In this document: piece by piece, positions 1-5,898 of the stretch
How the letters are laid out: the number at the start of each line of letters is the position of its first letter
How positions within the stretch are numbered: position 1 is the first letter of the stretch
Virus record (IMG/VR): IMGVR_UViG_3300022562_000223
Coordinates: 1 to 23,388 of that record
Length of the DNA stretch: 23,388 nucleotides
Source: a virus
Strand: one strand, 5' to 3'
The notes under the pieces: model-generated
Seen by the model: the letters and a program-made list of their open reading frames with translations, nothing else
Told to the model about the DNA's origin: nothing
Database searches by the model: none
Made by a program: the position numbers and the translations under genes

Positions 1-213
1 CGCAATAACACGATTGTTGTGGAGCCAAAAGAGAAGGTAATTGAAAGGCTTGGGCGATCTACAGACAAAGGTGATGCGGTAATGATGTGCTGGTTTTATG
101 GTAACAAGTTGGCTAATTCCGCACTCGAATGGGCTGAACTGGCAGAACGCAGAAAAGGCAAGGCCGGTGGGTTCAAGGTCGTCATGGGCAGACAAAACGC
201 AAGGAGAAGGTGA
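1..213 (+). CDS. Terminase large subunit, C-terminal end (partial)
   Basis: The reading frame is open from base 1 and ends at TGA 211-213, so only the last 70 residues of a longer gene are present. The motif GRSTDKGDA followed by a short hydrophobic run resembles the end of phage terminase large subunits, where this aspartate-containing segment closes the RNase H-like nuclease domain that cuts concatemeric DNA during packaging. The tail is basic (ends ARRR). The position directly upstream of a small basic protein and the portal gene agrees with this. A GTG at 19 is in frame but is internal, not a start. Family assignment rests on one motif plus gene order, since the ATPase domain lies outside the window. 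Confidence 0.75.
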   Translation, partial: RNNTIVVEPKEKVIERLGRSTDKGDAVMMCWFYGNKLANSALEWAELAERRKGKAGGFKVVMGRQNARRR

Positions 214-500
214 TGGGATGGGGAAGAAAATTAAAGAAAGCCGTTAAGAGCGGCGCAAAAAGTGTTGCCGGTGCTGCGGGTAATGTAGCGGCTGCCACAA
301 TTGGCGCAGGCGTTGATGCCATAGGCAAAGCCCTGACGCCGGATATTAATATCCCTGAGATGACTCCTGAAGGGAAACCGGTCATGCCCATCCCTGATGA
401 AGAAGCGCAAAGACTCAGCGCGCTCAGATCAAGATCACGCAGACGTGGACGGGGTGGCCGGAGCGCATCAATTTTGAGTGGCGGGGATTCACTTGGATGA
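213..500 (+). CDS. Small basic putative virion protein
   Basis: A protein of about 95 residues of unknown function. ATG 213 shares its A with the TGA of the terminase gene (TGATG). AAGGAG at 201-206 lies 6 bases before it, which favours ATG 213 over the in-frame GTG 210. The N-terminal half is rich in Lys, Ala and Gly (GRKLKKAVKSGAKSVAGAAG), like a short amphipathic helix. The C-terminus is very basic (RSRSRRRGRGGRS) and ends with SILSGGDSLG. Small proteins with an RGRxS-[TS]-IL-[TS]G...LG ending occur in many podovirus morphogenesis regions beside portal or terminase. That recollection and the location suggest a head or DNA-contacting structural role, but no function can be assigned. The gene overlaps the portal start by 4 bases (ATGA). 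Confidence 0.7.
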   Translation: MGWGRKLKKAVKSGAKSVAGAAGNVAAATIGAGVDAIGKALTPDINIPEMTPEGKPVMPIPDEEAQRLSALRSRSRRRGRGGRSASILSGGDSLG

Positions 501-2110
501 ACATAAAGCAGCTCAAAGAGCAGGCTGATCAGTTATTCACTAAACGCACCTCGTATATCTCACTGCTTCAGGAGATAGCGAACAACTTTTACCCGCAACG
601 CGCAAACTTCACTTATGAACGCTCGCTGGGGCAGGAATACGCTGATCAACTGATGTCCTCATACCCTGTGATGGTGACCAGAGACTTAGGGAATCAACTG
701 GGGTCAATGCTGCGCCCTACGAACCAGGAATGGTTCCGAATGGGGCTGAAAGAGGGCGACCCTGATATTGATGGCAAGCGCTATCTGGAATGGGTAGCGA
801 AGGGCATCAGACGGATGATGTACCACCAAGGGTCACAGTTTCATCGGGCAACCAAGCAAGGCGATCATGATTTCGGGGCATTTGGCCAATGTGTTATACA
901 AATAACCCCCAGCCGAGATGCTTCTCATTTCCTGTACCGAAATCACCACTTGAAAGACTGCGCCTGGTCAGAGAACGAAGACGGCAATATTGGATTCTTC
1001 GCTCGACGGGATAAGATGACAGCCCGTGATCTGTACCGGTTGTTCGGGGATAAGATAGACCCGAAGGTCAAAACGAAAGTCCACAAAGAGCCATGGACTG
1101 AATTTAACTGTGTTCATATCGTGTGTGAGGCTGACTACTACAGTAACAACGCCAACGGCAAACCGTACTGGTCACTGTATTACGACTGTGACAATGACAA
1201 ATTGCTGGAAGAAGTGGCCATGTGGGACTTTGAGTACCTGATCCCACGCTGGCAGACTGTTTCTGGCTCTCAATACGCATTCTCTCCAGCCACGATTACG
1301 GCGTTACCGGATGCTCGCTTGATTCAATCCATGACTTTATCCTTACTGGAAGCGGGGGAAAAGGCGGTGAATCCTCCCATGGTGGCCACACATGATGCAG
1401 TGAAATCCGATGTGGCTATTTATGCCGGTGGAATAACTTGGGTGGATATGGAGTATGACGAAAAAACAGGCGAAGCACTGCGCCCACTGTCTCAGGACTT
1501 CCGGGGTATGCCCTTTGGGTTCGAGATGCAGGCTGATATTCGGATGCAATTACGACAGGCGTTTTACCTGGACCGCTTGCAACTGCCTGTGAATGCACCA
1601 GAGATGACCGCTTATGAAGTGGGGCAGCGGGTACAGGAATACATACGACAGGCCATGCCGATCTTCGAGCCTATGGAATACGAGTACAACGGGCAACTGT
1701 GCGAGATCACGTATCGCCGGATGTTACGGGCGGGATTCTTTGGTAATCCTGCTGATAATATGCCCAAGTCATTGAGTAACCGGGAGTATAACTTTGAATT
1801 TGAATCGCCCTTACACGATGCCATCGAACAACAAAAAGGCCAGAAATTCCTCGAAGCCAAGGCGCTTATCGCAGAAGCGGCAAGCCTTGATCGCACCACG
1901 TATGCGGCCATCGATGCCAAGAAAGCCCTGCAGGAGTCGTTGCAAGGTATCGGCATACCTGCGGAATGGATACGCTCACGTTCTGAATTAGACGAGTTTG
2001 AGAAACAGCAGCAGGAGCAATTACAGTCTCAGAGTAAACTGGATGAAATGGAGCAGAGTTCACAGATTGCCGTGAATTTAGCACAGGCGAAGGAGGCGAA
2101 CGTTGCCTGA
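497..2110 (+). CDS. Portal protein (head-to-tail connector)
   Basis: This 537-residue protein forms the dodecameric portal ring through which DNA enters and leaves the head. It belongs to the podovirus head-to-tail connecting protein family (T7 gp8-like) and has almost the same length as T7 gp8. Supporting stretches include an N-terminal helical segment ending in YPQRANFT, the motif GNQLGSMLRPTNQEWF near residues 70-85, HDFGAFGQC near 125-133, and the LPVNAPEMTAYEVGQRVQEY region near residues 360-380, which matches the clamp/crown helices of the family. The last 60 residues are Gln/Glu-rich and predicted helical. ATG 497 overlaps the previous stop as ATGA. The ribosome site is weak (GGCGGGG upstream), so translational coupling is likely. 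I am confident of the family and less so of the subfamily. Confidence 0.92.
   Translation: MNIKQLKEQADQLFTKRTSYISLLQEIANNFYPQRANFTYERSLGQEYADQLMSSYPVMVTRDLGNQLGSMLRPTNQEWFRMGLKEGDPDIDGKRYLEWVAKGIRRMMYHQGSQFHRATKQGDHDFGAFGQCVIQITPSRDASHFLYRNHHLKDCAWSENEDGNIGFFARRDKMTARDLYRLFGDKIDPKVKTKVHKEPWTEFNCVHIVCEADYYSNNANGKPYWSLYYDCDNDKLLEEVAMWDFEYLIPRWQTVSGSQYAFSPATITALPDARLIQSMTLSLLEAGEKAVNPPMVATHDAVKSDVAIYAGGITWVDMEYDEKTGEALRPLSQDFRGMPFGFEMQADIRMQLRQAFYLDRLQLPVNAPEMTAYEVGQRVQEYIRQAMPIFEPMEYEYNGQLCEITYRRMLRAGFFGNPADNMPKSLSNREYNFEFESPLHDAIEQQKGQKFLEAKALIAEAASLDRTTYAAIDAKKALQESLQGIGIPAEWIRSRSELDEFEKQQQEQLQSQSKLDEMEQSSQIAVNLAQAKEANVA
2091..2105 (+). promoter_or_regulatory. Ribosome binding site deciding a TTG start
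   Basis: AGGAGG at 2091-2096 lies 6 bases before TTG 2103, inside the last codons of the portal gene. The next in-frame ATG (2142) has no comparable site, so the TTG is the likely start of the following gene. Confidence 0.6.
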
Positions 2111-2447
2111 ACAGCCCAGCAATAAGCTCCCGAAGAAAACAATGAATAAGGTAAAGGGGCAGCCTGATTTCAGTGCTCCCTTTATGTTTGCTCCCTATGA
2201 TGACCGGATAGCCATCGCGGTGACAGCGGTAGTGGAAGGAAATGCCAATGAAGGACAGCAGAAGCTGGCAATCGATTGGATTATTAATAGTGTATGTGGG
2301 TATTACGACATTTCTTTCCGTCCGGGCGATGGGGGCGCTAGGCTTACTGATTTTGCTGAAGGTAAGCGGTTTGTTGCAGCGCAGATAGTAAAGATGACTC
2401 GATTAAAGATAGGACGACTACAAGGAGGAAACGATGAGAAGATTTAG
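2103..2447 (+). CDS. Bbp19-like small morphogenesis protein
   Basis: This 114-residue protein begins at TTG and overlaps the portal gene by 8 bases. Its C-terminal 70 residues have the layout of the Bbp19 family from Bordetella phage BPP-1: a short segment with GQQKLAIDWIINSVCG, then an aromatic stretch (YYDISFRPGD), then FAEGKRFVAAQIVKM. In the family these correspond to a helix, a Cys/aromatic turn, and an F-x-E-G-x-R helix. The family's exact role is not known to me. Its constant place between portal and scaffold genes suggests head assembly or packaging. The first 25 residues are basic and probably disordered. Assignment is by pattern recall, so a profile search would be needed to fix it. 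Confidence 0.6.
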   Translation: MPEQPSNKLPKKTMNKVKGQPDFSAPFMFAPYDDRIAIAVTAVVEGNANEGQQKLAIDWIINSVCGYYDISFRPGDGGARLTDFAEGKRFVAAQIVKMTRLKIGRLQGGNDEKI

Positions 2448-3348
2448 ACAGCCGTATTGGTTTATGGCAGATCCCGCCCTGGATATGGGTGGCGGTGATC
2501 CTGCTCCCAGCGATCCACCAGCGGACCCGCCAGCGGATCCACCTTCAGACCCGGTTGCCGGCGTATGGCCGGACAATTGGCGTGAAGCCTATGCCGGTGA
2601 AGATGAGGCGAAGCTGGCCAAACTTGCCCGGTACCAGTCACCCAACGCGGCACTGGATGCACTGTTCTCTGCCCAGCAAAAGATCAGCTCTGGAGAGTAC
2701 AAATCAGCGGCACCTTTCCCTGTTGATGGCAGTGATGAGGAAAAGCAGGCTTGGCGTGAAAGCAATGGCATTCCGTTAAAGCCGGATGAATACGGGATTC
2801 AGGCGATTGATGACGACAAGGATTTTGTGGCGGCTGTTGCTCAGTTTGCGCATGAGAACAACATGCCCAAGGAACATGCACAGGCGGTATACAAGTTTCT
2901 GACTGAGCAGGAGCAGGCTGAGCTGGCTGAGGAAGCCGAAGCCGACGCTCGGTTAAAGCAAAAGACCGAAGACGAATTACGGGCTGAAATGGGCGGGGAT
3001 TATCGTCGCAACATTAACCTGGTCAACGGTATGCTGGCACAAGCCCCTGAAGGGGTGAAGGACATGCTTTTTGAGGCGCGGGACAGTGAAGGTCGACCGA
3101 TTGGATCAAATGCTAACGTAATACGCTGGCTCACGGATCTTGCGTTACAAATCAATCCAGTAGCGACACTGATTAACCCGGCAGGTAACAACGTAGCATC
3201 GACCGTGGATGATCAGATCAAAGAGATTGAGGGCTGGATGAGAGCGCCATCAGGATCGGCTGATCATGGCAAATACTGGAAAGATGAGTCTGTTCAGAAG
3301 CGTTATCGTGACTTAATAGCGTATAAAGAGCGACAAGGCTCCAAATAA
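2434..3348 (+). CDS. Scaffolding / capsid assembly protein
   Basis: This 304-residue acidic, mostly helical protein lies immediately upstream of the capsid gene, the standard place for the scaffold that directs procapsid assembly and then leaves the head. Residues 22-40 are a DPPA-type proline repeat. The segment DNWREAYAG with ARYQSP (about residues 47-70) and an Ala/Glu/Lys-rich coiled region around 150-190 are typical of podovirus scaffolds, as is the basic helical end (KRYRDLIAYKERQ), which could bind the capsid shell. AAGGAGGAA ends 3 bases before ATG 2434. A second in-frame ATG at 2464 starts MADPALDM but lacks a ribosome site, so 2434 is preferred. The gene overlaps the previous one by 14 bases. 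Confidence 0.82.
   Translation: MRRFRQPYWFMADPALDMGGGDPAPSDPPADPPADPPSDPVAGVWPDNWREAYAGEDEAKLAKLARYQSPNAALDALFSAQQKISSGEYKSAAPFPVDGSDEEKQAWRESNGIPLKPDEYGIQAIDDDKDFVAAVAQFAHENNMPKEHAQAVYKFLTEQEQAELAEEAEADARLKQKTEDELRAEMGGDYRRNINLVNGMLAQAPEGVKDMLFEARDSEGRPIGSNANVIRWLTDLALQINPVATLINPAGNNVASTVDDQIKEIEGWMRAPSGSADHGKYWKDESVQKRYRDLIAYKERQGSK
2512..2553 (+). repeat. 12-bp tandem repeat encoding DPPA units in scaffold
   Basis: Three near-identical 12-bp units plus a partial one encode DPPA-DPPA-DPPS-DP (scaffold residues 27-40). Third-base changes between units (gatcca, gacccg, gatcca) show it is not a recent pure duplication. It probably forms a stiff extended linker. Confidence 0.75.
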
Positions 3349-3523
3349 TCGCAATTGCGGTAGACAGGAAGTAAGTAGTTGTTTTAAATATAAAGTGAAC
3401 ACTAAATAGCTTGGCCCCAGATCAACAGGACTCAGCCCCATTATGGACACCCTGACGAGCGTTGTGACGGATACCCCTTAAGCGAGAAGTGTACTTAAAC
3501 TTTTTTCTTTTAGGAGAACCGTT
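3349..3523 (+). promoter_or_regulatory. Non-coding leader upstream of the capsid gene
   Basis: This 175-bp gap is the longest in an otherwise packed operon and has no convincing open frame. It starts with a perfect 10-bp palindrome, CGCAATTGCG (3350-3359), just after the scaffold stop. An AT-rich segment at 3379-3407 contains TATAAA (3389-3394), a fair -10 box, but no -35 box at proper distance: TAGACA 3361-3366 is 22 bases away. TTAAG 3478-3482 and CTTAA 3494-3498 can pair and are followed by a T-rich run (3501-3510), forming a weak stem-loop. AGGAG 3512-3516 is the capsid ribosome site. An extra late promoter or mRNA-stabilising leader for high capsid expression is plausible but not proven. 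Confidence 0.4.
3350..3359. repeat. Perfect 10-bp palindrome after scaffold stop
   Basis: CGCAATTGCG reads the same on both strands and starts 2 bases after the scaffold TAA. It could be an operator half-site or chance. No second copy was noticed in the window's intergenic sequence. Confidence 0.4.
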
Positions 3524-4369
3524 ATGACTGATACAGCGTTTCAGACGCAGTACCGTCAGGAGTTCATCTACGGGTTCGAACAGCGCCAATCGTTACTGCG
3601 AGAAACAGTAACCACTGAAGCTGAGATCAAGGGCAATCAAGCAGTGTTCTTGGTCGCAGATTCAAACAGTGCGACTGCAACATCCCGTGGCGTGAATGGC
3701 TTACTGGCGGCACGCGCAGACAACAACACCCAGAACACAGCCACTCTGCAAGAATGGCATGACCTGGTGCGTAAGACACGCTTCAACATCTTTGCCTCAC
3801 AGGGCAATCAGCGTGAAATTATGCAACAAACCACGATGGCCGTTGTGAATCGTAAGATTGACAGCGACATCATCACCACGTTGGGTGGCGCAACTGTCAC
3901 AATGACAGCCACTATCCCTACCGTTTCTGACTTCCAGAAAGCAACGGTACTGCTTCAGAATGCTGAAGTGCCGTGGGATTCCAACATCACCTTGCTCTGT
4001 CAACCTTCATTCCTGTCGTACCTGGAAGAAGCGCCAGAGTTTTCTTCAGCTGACTACATTGAACTGCGTCCGTATGCAGGTCAGGATGCCAACTGGAGAG
4101 ACAAGCCGACAGTGTACCGGTGGAAAAATACATTAGTAATTTCCCATCCGAACCTGACGGGCAAAGCGACAAGCTCTGAAAAATCGTACCTGTACCATAA
4201 GAGCGCAATTGGCCATGCTGCAGACACTGCGGGAATGGACAATGCTGTTGGGTACAACGATGAGCATGACTATTCATATGCACGTTGCTCAATTTTCATG
4301 GGTTCTGTGCTAATGCAAGCGGCTGGCGTTGTGGAAATCACCCACGATGGCTCTGCTCGCGGCGCATAA
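3524..4369 (+). CDS. Major capsid protein
   Basis: This 281-residue protein is assigned as the shell subunit. It follows the scaffold gene, has its own leader and good ribosome site (AGGAG, 7 bases before ATG), and is followed by a small head-type gene and a terminator. The N-terminus (FQTQYRQEFIYGFEQRQSLLRETV) matches the start of a podovirus capsid family found beside BPP-1-like portals. The pattern of a mixed middle region with KIDSDIITTLGG and DFQKATVLLQNAEVPWD, then a late YARCSIFMGSVLMQAAGVVEI segment, fits an HK97-fold capsid with its long spine helix and axial domain. It is shorter than T7 gp10A (345) and epsilon15 gp7 (335, from memory). No protease gene is seen nearby, so it is probably not processed. 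Confidence 0.85.
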   Translation: MTDTAFQTQYRQEFIYGFEQRQSLLRETVTTEAEIKGNQAVFLVADSNSATATSRGVNGLLAARADNNTQNTATLQEWHDLVRKTRFNIFASQGNQREIMQQTTMAVVNRKIDSDIITTLGGATVTMTATIPTVSDFQKATVLLQNAEVPWDSNITLLCQPSFLSYLEEAPEFSSADYIELRPYAGQDANWRDKPTVYRWKNTLVISHPNLTGKATSSEKSYLYHKSAIGHAADTAGMDNAVGYNDEHDYSYARCSIFMGSVLMQAAGVVEITHDGSARGA

Positions 4370-4382
4370 GGAGGACTGAAAA

Positions 4383-4739
4383 ATGGCTTATTACGGCTCA
4401 ACTGCATCGTCCTCGCTGGTGAATCCGCCTCGCATGATCATCCCTGGTGTTGGTCAGGTCGCGGGAACGACTGGGTTAAGTACCACTCAGAACCAGCAAC
4501 GACAACAAGGGGGCGCCTTGTGGTTTTACAGTTCTACCAATAAAACCACAGACATCTTCGTGAGTAACTTTTTCACCGATGGCAAGAACCTGGGCATGAA
4601 GCCTGGCGACATGGTCATGGGGAATCAGTTTACTTCAGCGGGTTCCAGTGTAATCACCTTCTTTGGCACTGTTACCGGAGTCAGTACTTCCGGCGCAACA
4701 CTGTCAACGGGTGCATCACTGACATCCACACACGCTTAA
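4383..4739 (+). CDS. Putative head decoration / minor capsid protein
   Basis: This 118-residue protein has no charged coiled segments and is rich in Ser, Thr and Gly. It looks like an all-beta protein: it has GGALWFYSSTNKTTDIFVSNFF (about residues 41-62), then GMKPGDMVMG, then a Ser/Thr-rich beta end. AAGGAGG at 4368-4374 overlaps the capsid stop and lies 8 bases before ATG 4383, so it is co-translated with the capsid and shut off together with it by the hairpin just downstream. Small beta proteins in this position are often decoration, cement or head-fibre proteins. I do not recognise the precise family, so the role is inferred from context. Confidence 0.6.
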   Translation: MAYYGSTASSSLVNPPRMIIPGVGQVAGTTGLSTTQNQQRQQGGALWFYSSTNKTTDIFVSNFFTDGKNLGMKPGDMVMGNQFTSAGSSVITFFGTVTGVSTSGATLSTGASLTSTHA

Positions 4740-4747
4740 GACGTAAC

Positions 4748-4771
4748 GGGGCGGGGAAACTCGCCCCTTTT
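4748..4771 (+). terminator. Intrinsic terminator after capsid genes
   Basis: GGGGCG (4748-4753) pairs with CGCCCC (4762-4767) across an 8-base loop and is followed directly by TTTT. It begins 8 bases after the stop codon of the small head gene. The short T-run suggests partial read-through to the tail genes. Confidence 0.8.
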
Positions 4772-4786
4772 CTAAGGAGGAAAACC

Positions 4787-5257
4787 ATGGAAGCACCAAA
4801 AGCGAAAGAAACCCCAGAACTGTTCGGGGCACGCGTACAGTATTCAGAAACAGCACGAAACAGTTTTTTCATCACAATCCCAGCCGAGACACCGATTGAC
4901 GCTGTTCTGCAACCAGCCTACTGGAAGCACGTATCCAAGAAATTCAGCCCGTATACCCGCATCGAGGTCGTTACCGATGACGGTGAGTACTTTGCTGAAC
5001 TGCTGGTACTGAATGCCGGTGATAACTGGGCAGTGGTTAAGAAACTCTCATACCACGATTTGAACAACGTGGCAGACATCAAAGAGGCCGAGAAACATAA
5101 TGGTCTGGAATTAAAGTATCGCGGTCCACACTACAAATGGTGTGTGATGCGTAAGAATCCTGAGAACAATCAGATGGATGTGATTAAGGAAGGATTCGAC
5201 CGAAAAGAAGAAGCGGCCAGAGAACTGGCACAATACGCAAGGACAATTAGCCGATGA
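4787..5257 (+). CDS. Conserved hypothetical morphogenesis protein
   Basis: This 156-residue soluble protein starts at ATG 4787 with AAGGAGG (4774-4780) 6 bases upstream, just after the terminator hairpin. Residues 35-85 (PAYWKHVSKKFSPYTRIEVVTDDGEYFAELLVL) look like a small beta barrel that puts an acidic turn next to hydrophobic strands. The second half has YRGPHYKWCVMR followed by a likely DxxxxEGFDRKEEAARELAQYA helix, which resembles a small alpha/beta 'modified amino acid' type repeat domain. Similar proteins sit between capsid and gp11-like genes in podoviruses. No function is known to me. The stop overlaps the adaptor start as ATGA. Confidence 0.7.
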   Translation: MEAPKAKETPELFGARVQYSETARNSFFITIPAETPIDAVLQPAYWKHVSKKFSPYTRIEVVTDDGEYFAELLVLNAGDNWAVVKKLSYHDLNNVADIKEAEKHNGLELKYRGPHYKWCVMRKNPENNQMDVIKEGFDRKEEAARELAQYARTISR

Positions 5258-5895
5258 CAACACGCCTGTATCTGTACAATGAAGCCCTGAGAATGTGCGG
5301 TGAGCGCTCAATCGCTTCGTTGACAGAGGCGCGTGAACCTCGTTATTTACTGGATGCAGTCTGGAACAATGGCGGGGTGGATTACTGTCTGGAACAGGGA
5401 TTCTGGCAATTTGCCACCAAGTCTGTGCAGGTAGATTACGACACGGACATTACCCCAGCCTTTGGCCTGAAGCGGGCATTTTCCAAGCCCACTGACTGGG
5501 TCAAGACAGCGGCAGTCTGTTCGGACGAACACTTTACTTCTCCCTTGACGCAATACACCGATGAATCGGGGTACTGGTATGCCGAACTGGATACCATTTA
5601 CGTCAAGTACATTTCCAATGACACAGACTATGGGAATGATTTAACCCTGTGGCCACAATCTTTTGCTGACTTTGCAGCCTGTCACTTTGCTTCTCGTATT
5701 GTCACCAAGCTAACCAGTGACGAGGCCAAAGAAGAAAAGCTCATTGCCCAGCGTAAGAAACTGTTATTGGCAGCCAAAAACCACGATGCATCGGGCGATC
5801 CTCCCAAATTCCCAGCGCCTGGACGGTGGGCGCGTGCTCGCAGTTCACGCATAGGACAGTATGACAGGGGCAACAACGGCTCCTTAATCGGGTGA
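5254..5895 (+). CDS. Tail tubular protein A (gp11-like adaptor)
   Basis: This 213-residue protein is the ring adaptor between portal and nozzle (T7 gp11 is 196 residues). The N-terminus LYLYNEALRMCGERSIASLT, followed by REPRYLLDAVW and YCLEQGFWQFA, is the characteristic signature of the family. FSKPTDWVKTAAVC and WPQSFADFAACHFASRI complete the alpha-helical core with its beta insertion. The C-terminal extension GRWARARSSRIGQYDRG is rich in Arg and may reach into the nozzle or portal. ATG 5254 overlaps the previous gene (ATGA), with AAGGA at 5239-5243. Confidence is high because of the signature and its place next to the nozzle gene. Confidence 0.93.
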   Translation: MTTRLYLYNEALRMCGERSIASLTEAREPRYLLDAVWNNGGVDYCLEQGFWQFATKSVQVDYDTDITPAFGLKRAFSKPTDWVKTAAVCSDEHFTSPLTQYTDESGYWYAELDTIYVKYISNDTDYGNDLTLWPQSFADFAACHFASRIVTKLTSDEAKEEKLIAQRKKLLLAAKNHDASGDPPKFPAPGRWARARSSRIGQYDRGNNGSLIG

Positions 5896-5898
5896 TCT

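Noticed and set aside
2464-3348. Alternative scaffold start at ATG 2464 (MADPALDM)
   Set aside because: No ribosome site precedes it, whereas AAGGAGG sits at good distance from ATG 2434.
3452-3458. CTGACGA resembling the core of a hammerhead ribozyme in the capsid leader
   Set aside because: The required GAAA core segment is missing (GGATA is found instead), the possible stem II is only 3 pairs, and no supporting stem I or III was seen.
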